A stretch of 64,000 nt of DNA from Pseudomonas lini (GTDB lineage: Bacteria > Pseudomonadota > Gammaproteobacteria > Pseudomonadales > Pseudomonadaceae). The notes beneath the pieces were generated by a model. That model saw only the letters and a list, made by a program, of their open reading frames with translations, did not search any database and was not told the DNA's origin. A program made the position numbers and the translations under genes. Shown piece by piece: positions 38,523 to 47,399 of this stretch. The stretch spans positions 1 to 64,000 of the forward strand of contig NZ_JAUSSR010000006.1 of the NCBI RefSeq assembly GCF_030812475.1, given 5' to 3'. Every line of letters begins with the position of its first letter. The stretch's first letter is position 1.

Positions 38523-39311
38523 CTACACCCCTCGACGGGGCAGGACAAAACTCAGCAGAAACAGTGCGGCGGCCACCACCACAATCGACGGGCCCGCCGG
38601 AGTGTCCTTGAACCACGACAGCGCCAACCCGCCACAGACCGCGAGCATGCCCAGCAGGCTCGCGCCCAGTGCCATCTGCTCCGGTGACCGGGCGTGACGC
38701 TGCGCCGCGGCCGCCGGAATGATCAGCAGCGAAGTGATCAGCAATACACCGACGATCTTCATCGCCACCGCAATGACTACGGCGATCAACAGCATCAGGG
38801 CCAGGCGCAACGCCGCGACCGGCAATCCTTCCACCTTGGCCAGCTCTTCATGGACCGTGATCGCCAACATTGGCCGCCACAACGTCACCAGCAAGGCCAG
38901 CACCCCCGCACTGCCGCCGAGTATCCAGGCCAGGTCGGTGGGACTGATCGCCAGCAGGTCGCCGAACAGATAGGCCATCAGGTCGATCCGCACTTCATGC
39001 ATGAAGCTTAGTACCACCAGGCCTAAAGAGAGGGTGCTCGGTGCGAGAATTCCCAACAGCGTGTCGGACGCCAGCGGCTGGCGCTGTTGCAAGGTCACCA
39101 GCAACACGGCCAACAGCAGACAACCTGCGGTAACCGCAACAGTCGGGCTCACATCCAGCAAAAAGCCCAGCGCCACGCCGAGCAGTGCGGCATGGGACAG
39201 GGTGTCGCCGAAATAGGCCATGCGCCGCCAGACCACGAACGATCCCAATGGGCCTGCGACCAGCGCCAGGGCCAGACCTGCAAGCAGGGCGTAAAGCAGA
39301 AAATCAGCCAT
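38523..39311 (-). CDS. znuB: Zinc ABC transporter permease
   Basis: A 262-residue inner-membrane permease of the metal-ABC3 family with seven to eight helices. Signatures are [20 protein letters not shown] (the conserved GD-x-LSH region) and [20 protein letters not shown]. It forms the zinc importer with ZnuC and ZnuA. Its start at 39311 overlaps the 3' end of znuC by eight bases; the longer frame upstream is znuC sequence in another frame. Confidence 0.95.
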   Translation of the reverse strand: MADFLLYALLAGLALALVAGPLGSFVVWRRMAYFGDTLSHAALLGVALGFLLDVSPTVAVTAGCLLLAVLLVTLQQRQPLASDTLLGILAPSTLSLGLVVLSFMHEVRIDLMAYLFGDLLAISPTDLAWILGGSAGVLALLVTLWRPMLAITVHEELAKVEGLPVAALRLALMLLIAVVIAVAMKIVGVLLITSLLIIPAAAAQRHARSPEQMALGASLLGMLAVCGGLALSWFKDTPAGPSIVVVAAALFLLSFVLPRRGV

Positions 39312-40083
39312 GCTTGCAGCTATCTCCGTGAACGTGGGCCGTCGAAGCCGCGGTGACCACTGAACCATGCAGGTCATGGGCGTGGTCGTGATGGTGGTGG
39401 TAAATCGCCAGGCTTTGCGCGTTTTTGCCGAACAGCTCGACGAAAGCCGGGTCGCCGCTGACCTGCTCGGGATGTCCGGAGCAGCAGACGTGACGATTCA
39501 GGCAGACCACTTGGTCGGTAGTGCTCATGACCAGGTGCAAATCATGGGACACCATCAACACCCCGCAACCGTGACGGTCGCGCAACCGGGTGATCAGGCT
39601 GTAGAGCTCGGCCTGACCGGCGACGTCCACGCCTTGCACCGGCTCGTCGAGCACCAGCAGTTCCGGCTCACGCAGCAATGCCCGGGCCAGCAGCACGCGC
39701 TGCATTTCACCACCAGAAACACTTTGCACCGGGCTGTCGATCACCTGCTCGGCGCCAACTTCCTTGAGCGCCGCCAAGGCGCGGGCGCGATCCACCCCCG
39801 GCACCAGGCGCAAAAAACGCAGCACCGAAAGCGGCAGCGTCGGATCGACGTGCAGCTTTTGCGGCATGTAGCCGACCCGCAATTTAGGCTTGCGCCAGAC
39901 GCTGCCGCTGTCCGGCTTCAGCAGGCCAAGCACGGCGCGCACCAAGGTGGTCTTGCCCGCGCCATTTGGGCCGATCAGGGTCACGATCTGCCCCGGCTCG
40001 ACGCTCAGCTCGATGTTATCCAGCACGTTTTGCCCGGCGAAGGTGACGGTGACCTGTTCGAGGCGGATCAGCGCGTTGCTCAT
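39304..40083 (-). CDS. znuC: Zinc ABC transporter ATP-binding protein
   Basis: A 259-residue ATPase with Walker [10 protein letters not shown], signature [15 protein letters not shown], Walker [13 protein letters not shown] and the switch His in [10 protein letters not shown]. After the ATPase core comes a histidine-rich tail ([13 protein letters not shown] and [10 protein letters not shown]), which could bind zinc near the transporter. Its start at 40083 shares one base with the zur stop, and it overlaps znuB. It is part of the zur-znuC-znuB unit. Confidence 0.96.
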   Translation of the reverse strand: MSNALIRLEQVTVTFAGQNVLDNIELSVEPGQIVTLIGPNGAGKTTLVRAVLGLLKPDSGSVWRKPKLRVGYMPQKLHVDPTLPLSVLRFLRLVPGVDRARALAALKEVGAEQVIDSPVQSVSGGEMQRVLLARALLREPELLVLDEPVQGVDVAGQAELYSLITRLRDRHGCGVLMVSHDLHLVMSTTDQVVCLNRHVCCSGHPEQVSGDPAFVELFGKNAQSLAIYHHHHDHAHDLHGSVVTAASTAHVHGDSCKHG

Positions 40084-40565
40084 CAAGCCCCCTGGCAACC
40101 TGAACAGAGACCGACCACTTCCACGGTCTGGCCTTCGACGACGAATCCGACGTCTTTGGCGCTGCCGATGATCGCGTCGCTGATGGATGCTTGTTCAAGT
40201 TCAATGGCGGCATGGCATGCGCGGCAGATCAGGAACTGACCCTGGTGAACATGTCCCGGGTGGTTGCAACCGACGAACGAGTTCAACGAGGAAATACGGT
40301 GGACGAGGCCGTTTTCCAGCAGGAAATCCAGCGCGCGGTACACCGTAGGCGGGGCGGCGCGGCGGCCGTCCTGCTCGCTGAGCACCGCAAGTATGTCGTA
40401 GGCACCCAATGGCTTGTGGCTCTGCCAGACCAGCTCCAGCACTCGCCGACGCAAGGCAGTCAGGCGCAGCCCCTGGCGTGCGCACAGGGCATCGGCCTCG
40501 GACAATGCGCTATGAACGCAGTGAGAGTGGTCGTGGGGACGGCTGGCGATCGGTGTTTTAGGCAT
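40083..40565 (-). CDS. zur: Zinc uptake regulator (Fur family)
   Basis: A 160-residue Fur-family repressor that shuts off zinc import when zinc is plentiful. The winged helix ([20 protein letters not shown]) is followed by the dimer domain with [20 protein letters not shown], holding the structural CxxC, and the C-terminal CSGC pair. An extra His-rich N-terminal segment ([11 protein letters not shown]) is present. It is the first gene of zur-znuC-znuB and divergent from znuA with a 66-base gap, so it probably represses both directions. Confidence 0.95.
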   Translation of the reverse strand: MPKTPIASRPHDHSHCVHSALSEADALCARQGLRLTALRRRVLELVWQSHKPLGAYDILAVLSEQDGRRAAPPTVYRALDFLLENGLVHRISSLNSFVGCNHPGHVHQGQFLICRACHAAIELEQASISDAIIGSAKDVGFVVEGQTVEVVGLCSGCQGA

Positions 40566-40585
40566 GAGCGGCGACGAGTTTTGTG

Positions 40586-40606
40586 AGAGACGTTATTATG
40601 TTACCC
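40586..40606. promoter_or_regulatory. Candidate Zur operator between zur and znuA
   Basis: The AT-rich imperfect palindrome GTTATTATGTTAC sits in the short divergent gap and resembles the GTTATANTATAAC core of Zur boxes. The match is partial; the call leans on position. Confidence 0.55.
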
Positions 40607-40631
40607 GTTCTCGCCTCTTCGAGTGGTCATC

Positions 40632-41552
40632 GTGTCCCGACTTTTTTCTATCTTTGTCGCATTTATCTCAACTTTTCTGCTGATCGGTCCGGCCCGGGCC
40701 GACGTCAAAGTCCTCACCAGCATCAAGCCGCTGCAACTGATCGCCGCGGCGGTGCAGGATGGCGTGGCGATTCCCGAAGTGCTGTTGCCGCCCGGTGCCT
40801 CGCCGCATAACTATGCCTTGCGCCCATCCGACGTGCGGAAGGTGCAATCGGTGGATCTGCTGTATTGGATCGGTCCGGACATGGAAGGCTTTCTGCCTCG
40901 GGTGCTCAATGGTCGCACGCTGCCCAGCGTCTCAGTACAACAATTGCCTGGCCTGAAACTGCGCCACTTCGCCGAGGATAACCGCTCTCACACCGAAGAA
41001 GCCGACGAGCATGACCACGATCACCGTCCCGGCAGTCTGGATGCGCATCTCTGGCTGTCGTCGGTCAATGCCCGCGTGATCGCAGCGAAAATGGCCACCG
41101 ACCTGAGTGCTGCCGACCCGGCCAATGCGGTCCGCTACCAGAGCAATCTGAAGGCCTTCGATGAACGTCTGGATGCGCTGGATGTGCGGTTGAAGAAACG
41201 TCTGGCCGGCATTGAAGGCAAACCTTACTTCGTGTTCCACGAAGCCTTCGACTACTTCGAGGACACCTATGGCCTCAAGCATGCCGGCGTGTTCAGCGTC
41301 GCCGCCGAGGTCCAGCCTGGCGCCCAGCACGTCGCGGCGATGCGCACGCGGTTGCAGGAAGTCGGCAAGACCTGTGTGTTCAGCGAACCGCCGCTGCGTC
41401 CACGGCTGGCGGAAACCCTGGTGGCCGGCTTGCCGGTGAAACTGGCGGAGCTGGATGCACTGGGCGGGTATACGCCAGCGACCGCTCAGGGGTATGAGCA
41501 GATGCTGGAGAAGTTGGGGAGTGATTTGGCGGGGTGTCTGGAGTCGTTGTAA
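40632..41552 (+). CDS. znuA: Zinc ABC transporter substrate-binding protein
   Basis: A 306-residue periplasmic zinc-binding protein with a signal peptide ending near GPARA. Zinc ligands of the family lie in PPGASPHNYALRPS, SLDAHLWLSS, FVFHEAFDYFE and the late ELDALGG. The His/Asp loop is short (DEHDHDH). I favour the GTG at 40632 (MSRLFSIFV); another GTG three codons upstream is possible. Transcribed away from zur, with a REPIN after the stop. Confidence 0.94.
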   Translation: MSRLFSIFVAFISTFLLIGPARADVKVLTSIKPLQLIAAAVQDGVAIPEVLLPPGASPHNYALRPSDVRKVQSVDLLYWIGPDMEGFLPRVLNGRTLPSVSVQQLPGLKLRHFAEDNRSHTEEADEHDHDHRPGSLDAHLWLSSVNARVIAAKMATDLSAADPANAVRYQSNLKAFDERLDALDVRLKKRLAGIEGKPYFVFHEAFDYFEDTYGLKHAGVFSVAAEVQPGAQHVAAMRTRLQEVGKTCVFSEPPLRPRLAETLVAGLPVKLAELDALGGYTPATAQGYEQMLEKLGSDLAGCLESL

Positions 41553-41571
41553 CCCGGACATTTGTATCGCC

Positions 41572-41670
41572 GCCTTCGCGAGCAGGCTCGCTCCCACAGT
41601 TGACCGATGTGAACACAGATTTTTTGTCCACTGAAGATCCCCTGTGGGAGCGAGCCTGCTCGCGAAGCTT
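41572..41670. repeat. REPIN (TTCGCGAGCAGGCTCGCTCCCAC type)
   Basis: Perfect arms CTTCGCGAGCAGGCTCGCTC / GAGCGAGCCTGCTCGCGAAG with a roughly 60-base linker, directly abutting the thrB stop. It is the same arm sequence as at 37675. Confidence 0.88.
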
Positions 41671-42621
41671 TTAAAGGGCGAACGGCAACGGTGTATTGAC
41701 CTTTTGCCGCTGCGCCAACCGCTGCTCAAACTCCATCGGATCGTGTATCAACACATCCTGCCCGGCAAACGACTCGGCTGCGATCAACCGTGACAACCAG
41801 AATCGCACACAAGCCACCCGCAGCATGGTCGGCCACAGCTCGGCCTCTGCAGCGGTGAACGGCCGCAACGCAGCATAAGCGCCCAGCAACGCCCGCGCCC
41901 GCGGCCCGTCGATTTTCCCGTCCTCGTCCGAGCACCAGTCGTTCAAGGCAATCGCCACGTCGTAGAGCATCGGCCCCGAGCAGGCGTTGTAGAAATCGAT
42001 CAAACCGGTCAGGTGCGTGCCTTCGAACATCGCGTTGTCGCGAAACAGATCCGCGTGGATGTTGGCGCGCGGCAGGGCCAGGATTTTGGTTTTCTGCCGG
42101 GTGATTTCGTCCAGCGCCCGCTGCAACAGATCGCTCTGCCCGGCAGTCAGGTGCGACAGCAACTGAGTGCCCTCCTCCTGCATCCAGTCCAGGCCGCGAT
42201 CGGTCTTGCGCTTGATCATGTTGGCCTGGGTCGCCAGGTGCAGATGAGCCAGCAGTTCGCCGACCTGAGTGCAATGCTGAGCGTTGGCCTCCTTGATGTG
42301 CTTGCCGGCCAGACGCGGTTGCAACAGCGCCGGTTTGCCGGCCAGCTCGCGCAAGGCCACGCCGTCTGTGGTGCGCAGGGCGTAGGGCACCGGCAGGTCG
42401 GCGTCGTGGAGCACGTCGAGCAGCTCGATGAAGAACGGCATCTCCTGCACCGGGCCGCGCTCGACCAGGGTCAGGACAAATTCGCCCTGCTCCAGGCTGA
42501 TAAAGAAATTGGTATTTTCGCTACCGGCGGCAATCCCCTGGAAATCAAGCAGGCGGCCGAGCCCGTATGGGGCGAGAAAGGTTTCCAGCTCGGGCCGAGC
42601 CAGCGGGGTAAACACAGACAT
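41671..42621 (-). CDS. thrB: Homoserine kinase (aminoglycoside phosphotransferase fold)
   Basis: A 316-residue homoserine kinase of the APH-fold type used by pseudomonads; it phosphorylates homoserine for threonine synthesis. Kinase marks are ANIHADLFRDNAMF (the HxDxxxxN catalytic loop) and TGLIDFYNACSG (the metal-binding Asp). NTNFFISLEQGEFVLTLVE is the nucleotide-binding N-lobe. I place the start at 42621 (MSVFTPLARPELETF); 15 further upstream codons are open but unlike the family. Confidence 0.94.
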   Translation of the reverse strand: MSVFTPLARPELETFLAPYGLGRLLDFQGIAAGSENTNFFISLEQGEFVLTLVERGPVQEMPFFIELLDVLHDADLPVPYALRTTDGVALRELAGKPALLQPRLAGKHIKEANAQHCTQVGELLAHLHLATQANMIKRKTDRGLDWMQEEGTQLLSHLTAGQSDLLQRALDEITRQKTKILALPRANIHADLFRDNAMFEGTHLTGLIDFYNACSGPMLYDVAIALNDWCSDEDGKIDGPRARALLGAYAALRPFTAAEAELWPTMLRVACVRFWLSRLIAAESFAGQDVLIHDPMEFEQRLAQRQKVNTPLPFAL

Positions 42622-42683
42622 GGTTAAAAACTGCCAGTACGGGCGCCGCGGTTGAGCCAGCGCCAATTAAAGTTAAGAACGGT

Positions 42684-42971
42684 TTACCACTCGAATATTT
42701 TCCAGGACGGAATCAACATATCCGGCTGATCCGATCGAATGAAATTTCCGTCCGAGCCATCGGCGCGCACCAGGAAATAGGGTTTACCGCCTTTCGGGGT
42801 CACCTTGATGGCATACAAAAAGCCATTTTGCCGATATTCCTGAATGGTTTTGTCGCCTTCAGTGCGGATTGTTACATCCGGGTCTGCCGAGGGCGCGTCG
42901 TCCGCCGCCATGACGGTCAATGGGGTGACTGCAAACAAGCCAGCCAACAGCAAGCGATTTAGTGTGCGCAT
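42684..42971 (-). CDS. DUF2782 domain-containing exported protein
   Basis: A 95-residue secreted protein with a signal peptide (LLLAGLFAVTPLTVMA). The DUF2782 domain has VTIRTEGDKTIQEYRQNGFL, YAIKVTPKGGKPYFLVRADG and a C-terminal PDMLIPSWKIFEW. Its genes recur between thrB and polA in Pseudomonas. Periplasmic; function unknown. It is divergent from polA, 62 bases upstream of thrB on the same strand, and may be co-transcribed with thrB. Confidence 0.88.
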   Translation of the reverse strand: MRTLNRLLLAGLFAVTPLTVMAADDAPSADPDVTIRTEGDKTIQEYRQNGFLYAIKVTPKGGKPYFLVRADGSDGNFIRSDQPDMLIPSWKIFEW

Positions 42972-43045
42972 GATAACCTTGTCCCTTTGTCGTCAACGGT
43001 CCCGCTATTCTAGCGCCGGACCCGCCGAAAAGGTTGATCCTGCTC

Positions 43046-45814
43046 ATGAGCCAAGCCCCCCTCGTCCTGGTGGACGGTTCTTCTTACCTGTACCGCGCGT
43101 TTCACGCCCTGCCACCGCTCACCACATCCAAAGGCCTGCCGACCGGTGCGGTCAAAGGCGTGTTGAACATGCTCAAGAGTCTGCGCAAGCAGTACCCGGA
43201 CAGCCCGTTTGCCGTGGTGTTCGACGCCAAGGGCGGGACTTTCCGCGACGAAATGTTCGCCGAATACAAGGCCAACCGTCCGAGCATGCCCGATGACATG
43301 CGCGTCCAGATCGAGCCATTGCACGCCAGCGTCAAGGCCCTGGGCTTCCCGTTGCTGTGCGTGGACAACGTCGAAGCGGACGACGTGATCGGCACCCTGG
43401 CCCGCAGCAGTGCAGCCGCCGACCGCCCGGTGGTGATCTCCACCGGCGACAAGGACATGGCGCAACTGGTCGACGGGCACATTACCTTGGTCAACACGAT
43501 GACCGGTAGTGCGCTGGACGTGGAGGGCGTGAAGGAGAAATTTGGTGTCGCTCCCGAGCAGATCATCGATTACCTGGCATTAATGGGCGATTCGTCCGAC
43601 AACATTCCGGGCGTTCCGGGCATCGGCCCGAAAACCGCTTCCGGCTTGCTGGTCGGTGTGAACGGCGGCCTGACCGAACTTTACGCGCAACTCGATATCG
43701 TGCCGACCTTGCCGATACGCGGAGCCAAAACCTTGCCGGCCAAGCTCGAAGAGCACAAGGAGATGGCGTTTCTCTCTTACCGGCTGGCGACGATCAAGAT
43801 CGATGTGCCGCTGGATATCGGCCTGGACGACTTGCAAATGGGCAAGCCGGACCACGACAAACTCGCCGAGCTCTACACCCTGCTGGAATTCAAGAGTTGG
43901 TTCGAAGAGAACCAGCGCGACGCCAAGCGCTCGGGCCAGGACATTGTCGAGGTCGTCGATGAGCAGCCGGGAACCGTCGAGGCGAAATACGAAACCATCC
44001 TCGACCAAACGCGTTTCGAGATCTGGCTGGACAAACTCGCCAAGGCTCCGCTGATCGCTTTCGTCACCGAGACCAATGGCAGCGATGCCCAACACTCGCA
44101 ACTGGTGGGCCTGTCGTTTTCCGTGGCGGCCAACGAAGCAGCCTACATTCCGCTGACCCATTCCTACATGGGCGTGCCGGAACAACTGGATCGCGACACC
44201 GTGCTGCTGGCGCTGAAACCGTTGCTGGAAAACCCGAATAAACTGAAAGTCGGCCAGCACGCCAAGTTCGAAACCAACATCCTGGCCAATTGCGCCATCG
44301 GTGGCGATCAAAGCAACGGGATAATTGTTCAAGGTATTGCCTTCGATACCATGCTTGAGTCCTACGTCCTGGACTCGACGGCCACCCGTCACGACATGGA
44401 CAGCCTGGCGCTCAAGTACTTGGGCCAAAGCAAGACCGACATTCACGAGATCGCGGGCAAAGGTGTCAAGCAACTGTCCTTCGACCAGATCTCTCTTGAG
44501 CTGGCGGGCCCGTATGCCGCCGAAGACGCCGATGTCACCTTCCGTCTGCACCTGGCCTTGCAGGAAAAACTGGCCGCCACGCCAAGCCTGGGCAACGTGC
44601 TGAACGACATTGAAATGCCGCTGATGCCGGTACTGGCCCGTATCGAACGCCAGGGCGCGCTCGTGGACGCCAACCTGCTGGGCATCCAGAGTGTCGAGCT
44701 GGGCGAGAAACTGGTCGCCCTGGAGCGGGAGGCCTTTGCCATCGCCGGCGAAGAATTCAACCTGGGCTCGCCGAAACAGCTGGGCGTGATTCTTTATGAA
44801 AAGCTCGGTTTGCCTGTTCTCAGCAAAACCGCCAAGGGCCAGGCCTCGACGGCCGAAGCGGTGTTGGCCGAGCTGGCCGAACAGGACTACCCGCTGCCCA
44901 AGGTGTTGATGCAGTACCGCTCGCTGAGCAAACTCAAAAGCACCTACACCGACCGCTTGCCGGAGCAGATCAACACTCGTACCGGTCGCATCCATACGTC
45001 TTATCAGCAAGCCGTTGCCGCCACCGGACGCTTGTCGTCGATCGATCCGAACCTGCAGAACATTCCGATCCGCACCGCCGAAGGCCGGCGGATTCGTCAG
45101 GCATTCGTCGCGCCAAAGGGCTACAAACTGCTGGCCGCGGACTATTCGCAAATCGAACTGCGGATCATGGCTCACCTGGCCAAGGATGAAGGCTTGCTGT
45201 ACGCCTTCCGCAACGACCTGGACGTGCACAAAGCCACGGCAGCGGAAGTCTTCGGGGTCGAACTGGAAGCGGTCACCACCGACCAGCGGCGTAGCGCCAA
45301 GGCGATCAACTTCGGTTTGATCTACGGCATGAGCGCCTTTGGCCTGGCCAAGCAGATCGGCGTCGATCGCAAGCAGTCCCAGGCTTATATCGACCGGTAC
45401 TTCACCCGTTACCCCGGCGTGCTGGAGTACATGGAACGCACCCGCGCCCAGGCCGCCGAGCAAGGGTTTGTCGAAACCATCTTCGGTCGTCGCCTGTACC
45501 TGCCGGAAATCAACGCGAAAAACCCGGCTCTGCGCAAAGGTGCCGAGCGCACGGCAATCAACGCTCCGATGCAAGGCACCGCAGCGGACATCATCAAGAA
45601 AGCCATGGTCGCCGTGGATAACTGGCTGACCTCGTCAGGCCTCGACGCCAAAGTCATCCTGCAGGTACATGATGAATTGGTACTTGAAGTGCGCGAAGAC
45701 CTGATTGACCAGGTGCGTGAGGAAATTCGCGTACACATGAGCGAAGCCGCGCAACTGGATGTGCCGCTGCTGGTCGAGGTGGGTGTGGGCAATAACTGGG
45801 ATGAGGCGCACTAA
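43046..45814 (+). CDS. polA: DNA polymerase I with altered proofreading ligands
   Basis: A 922-residue repair and Okazaki-fragment polymerase. Residues 1-300 are the 5' nuclease (VLVDGSSYLYRAFHALPPL, VEADDVIGTLA). About 310-510 is the 3'-5' exonuclease fold, and the rest is the polymerase with DYSQIELRIMAHL, RRSAKAINFGLIYGMSAFG and QVHDELVLEV. In the exonuclease, the ligand equal to E. coli D355 is V340 (FVTET) and the one equal to D424 is E409 (KFETN). E342 and D494 are kept. A short insertion (GGDQSNG) follows the second site. Polymerase residues are intact. The start is ATG at 43046. Confidence 0.97.
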   Translation: MSQAPLVLVDGSSYLYRAFHALPPLTTSKGLPTGAVKGVLNMLKSLRKQYPDSPFAVVFDAKGGTFRDEMFAEYKANRPSMPDDMRVQIEPLHASVKALGFPLLCVDNVEADDVIGTLARSSAAADRPVVISTGDKDMAQLVDGHITLVNTMTGSALDVEGVKEKFGVAPEQIIDYLALMGDSSDNIPGVPGIGPKTASGLLVGVNGGLTELYAQLDIVPTLPIRGAKTLPAKLEEHKEMAFLSYRLATIKIDVPLDIGLDDLQMGKPDHDKLAELYTLLEFKSWFEENQRDAKRSGQDIVEVVDEQPGTVEAKYETILDQTRFEIWLDKLAKAPLIAFVTETNGSDAQHSQLVGLSFSVAANEAAYIPLTHSYMGVPEQLDRDTVLLALKPLLENPNKLKVGQHAKFETNILANCAIGGDQSNGIIVQGIAFDTMLESYVLDSTATRHDMDSLALKYLGQSKTDIHEIAGKGVKQLSFDQISLELAGPYAAEDADVTFRLHLALQEKLAATPSLGNVLNDIEMPLMPVLARIERQGALVDANLLGIQSVELGEKLVALEREAFAIAGEEFNLGSPKQLGVILYEKLGLPVLSKTAKGQASTAEAVLAELAEQDYPLPKVLMQYRSLSKLKSTYTDRLPEQINTRTGRIHTSYQQAVAATGRLSSIDPNLQNIPIRTAEGRRIRQAFVAPKGYKLLAADYSQIELRIMAHLAKDEGLLYAFRNDLDVHKATAAEVFGVELEAVTTDQRRSAKAINFGLIYGMSAFGLAKQIGVDRKQSQAYIDRYFTRYPGVLEYMERTRAQAAEQGFVETIFGRRLYLPEINAKNPALRKGAERTAINAPMQGTAADIIKKAMVAVDNWLTSSGLDAKVILQVHDELVLEVREDLIDQVREEIRVHMSEAAQLDVPLLVEVGVGNNWDEAH

Positions 45815-45824
45815 AAGCGCCGTT

Positions 45825-45987
45825 CTGTAGCAGCGCGCTTGCTCCGGGCGGCGTTCCGACGATGGACTCAAGAGCGCCTTCTGTAGGAGCGAGCTTGCTC
45901 GCGATGGACTCAAGAACGCCGCGTTTAGCCAGTAAGCACGCGTTTTCGTTAACGACCATCGCGAGCAAGCTCGCTCCTACAGGGGGG
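45825..45987. repeat. Composite REPIN (at least three GTAGCAGC/GTAGGAGC arms)
   Basis: TGTAGCAGCGCGCTTGCTCC, then TGTAGGAGCGAGCTTGCTCG, then the inverse GCGAGCAAGCTCGCTCCTAC. The GATGGACTCAAGA(G/A)CGCC linker occurs twice. It is longer than the other copies, consistent with one and a half elements in tandem. Confidence 0.82.
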
Positions 45988-46041
45988 ACCATAGTCCGGA
46001 AAATGCGCGGGCTTATTTCCAATGGTTTTTTATCCTTTCAG

Positions 46042-46070
46042 GAACTAAACCCGTGAAACGCCACTCAGAG
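46042..46070 (+). promoter_or_regulatory. Candidate AlgU (sigma-22) promoter of ersA
   Basis: GAACTA at 46042-46047 and TCAGA at 46065-46069 are separated by 17 bases, close to the GAACTT-N16/17-TCTGA envelope-stress consensus. The distance to the sRNA below fits. Confidence 0.6.
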
Positions 46071-46076
46071 TTACTG

Positions 46077-46206
46077 AATGGCTGGTGAAGCCCTTCGATG
46101 CTCCTATGTTGTGTTAAGTGTTGGCAGATATCTGGACCCCGCCCTAGCGGTCCGGAGCTTGAACCCCGGAACTTCCCCCTCCCCATAGAAGTCCGGGGTT
46201 TTTTTT
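46077..46206 (+). ncRNA. ersA: Small regulatory RNA ErsA (polA-engB intergenic)
   Basis: In Pseudomonas the polA-engB gap encodes ErsA, a trans-acting sRNA of about 130 bases that is AlgU-induced. It is reported to repress algC and activate amrZ with Hfq. Here the gap contains an AlgU-like promoter, and a non-coding stretch beginning near 46077. It ends in a strong terminator: AACCCCGGACTT-like arms around CCCCCTCCCCATAG, then eight T at 46199-46206. The C-rich loop CTTCCCCCTCCCC is a probable pairing region. The exact 5' end is inferred from the promoter. Confidence 0.8.
46178..46206 (+). terminator. Terminator of ersA
   Basis: The right arm GTCCGGGGTT pairs with AACCCCGGA at 46172-46180, followed by an eight-base T run. 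Confidence 0.85.
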
Positions 46207-46229
46207 GCCCGCGATTTGACCTGTCGACT

Positions 46230-46871
46230 TTACTCGGCAACCTCGGCGCCCTTGTCCGCCAGTTCCATCCAGCCTGCCAACACAGTGTAGGCGTCTTCCA
46301 GGCCCATGCGTTTCGGTGCGGAAAACAGCTGGATCGTCACGGCATCGCCCCAGCCTTTGCGAATCTCCGCCTGGACCTTGAGCAACGTGTTTTTCGCCGC
46401 GCCGTAAGTCAGCTTGTCCGCTTTGGTCAGCAGAATGTGCATCGGCATGCCGGCGGCAACGGCCCAGTCGAGCATCAGCAGGTCGAAGTCGGTCATTGGA
46501 TGACGGATATCCATCATCAGAATCAGACCTTTCAAACTTTCGCGGCCGCCCAGATAGGCTTCCAGGTGACGCTGCCAGTGCATCTTCAACGGGATCGGTA
46601 CTTTTGCATAACCGTACCCCGGCAGGTCGACCAGACGGCGTTCATCGTCTAGCTTGAAGAAGTTCAACAGCTGCGTGCGTCCCGGGGTTTTCGAGGTTCG
46701 CGCCAGGCTGGCGTGCGTCAAAGTGTTCAGCGCGCTCGACTTGCCGGCGTTGGAACGCCCGGCGAAGGCCACTTCAAAGCCTTCGTCGTCGGGACATTGA
46801 TCGACTTTGGCGGCGCTGAGCATGAAGGTGGACTGTTGGCACAGGCCGAGGATGGGGTTCTTGAATTGCAT
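46230..46871 (-). CDS. engB: Ribosome biogenesis GTP-binding protein EngB/YsxC/YihA
   Basis: A 213-residue essential GTPase aiding assembly of the large ribosomal subunit. G-box motifs are [12 protein letters not shown] (G1), TPGRT (G2), [11 protein letters not shown] (G3), LTKADKL (G4) and FSAPKRMG (G5). I chose ATG 46871 ([13 protein letters not shown]); a longer frame covers the promoter region. It converges on ersA, with its stop 24 bases beyond the sRNA terminator. Confidence 0.96.
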   Translation of the reverse strand: MQFKNPILGLCQQSTFMLSAAKVDQCPDDEGFEVAFAGRSNAGKSSALNTLTHASLARTSKTPGRTQLLNFFKLDDERRLVDLPGYGYAKVPIPLKMHWQRHLEAYLGGRESLKGLILMMDIRHPMTDFDLLMLDWAVAAGMPMHILLTKADKLTYGAAKNTLLKVQAEIRKGWGDAVTIQLFSAPKRMGLEDAYTVLAGWMELADKGAEVAE

Positions 46872-47062
46872 GGGATTTCCGATGTGGGCGGCGCCGGGAA
46901 TGGACGCGGCAAGCGGTGTCGTTTCCGTTTCAGTGACGCCAGTATATAATGCCGCAGATTTTGTGTGCGCTTTGTCCCAGCGTAGGATGAAGTTCACGAG
47001 GGCGATTGACCTTGATTGCGCATTAGAACGCACAACGCTCTCAACCCTGAAAAGGTCGTTTT

Positions 47063-47353
47063 ATGACGAAATGGCTGCTAGCTGCCGGTGTCTTGATGCC
47101 GCTTTACAGCGCTCAGGCTACACAGGATCCGGAAGCTGTGTACAACCGTGTTTGTGGTGCCTGTCATTCCGGCCAACTACCCATGGCGCCCAAGAAGGGC
47201 GATCAGGAAGCTTGGACGCCGAGGTTGGCGAAAGGTATGGAGACGCTGGTGCAACACGTGACCCAGGGTTTCAAGGCGATGCCGCCGCGTGGTTTGTGCA
47301 TGGACTGCAGTGCCGAGGATTACCGAGCCATCATCCAGTGGATGAGCGAGTGA
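47063..47353 (+). CDS. Cytochrome c5 family protein
   Basis: A 96-residue exported monoheme cytochrome. A signal peptide up to YSAQA is followed by the heme site CGACH (VYNRVCGACHSGQLPMAPKKG). KAMPPRGLCMDCSAEDYRAIIQWM carries the axial Met and the extra cysteine pair typical of c5. It lies 46 bases before cytochrome c4 in the same direction. It could pass electrons to terminal oxidases such as the aa3 enzyme in this window. Confidence 0.92.
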   Translation: MTKWLLAAGVLMPLYSAQATQDPEAVYNRVCGACHSGQLPMAPKKGDQEAWTPRLAKGMETLVQHVTQGFKAMPPRGLCMDCSAEDYRAIIQWMSE

Positions 47354-47399
47354 TTCCGGTCCATAACTCTTCAACCCTTAGCCGTAGTTGGATTAGCTG

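Noticed and set aside
43580..45574. Reverse-strand open frame of about 660 codons inside polA
   Set aside because: PolA on the other strand is fully conserved; the antisense frame has no ribosome-binding site or recognisable motif.
45825..45987. CRISPR-like repeat array
   Set aside because: The units are inverted REP arms with unequal linkers, not evenly spaced direct repeats with unique spacers.
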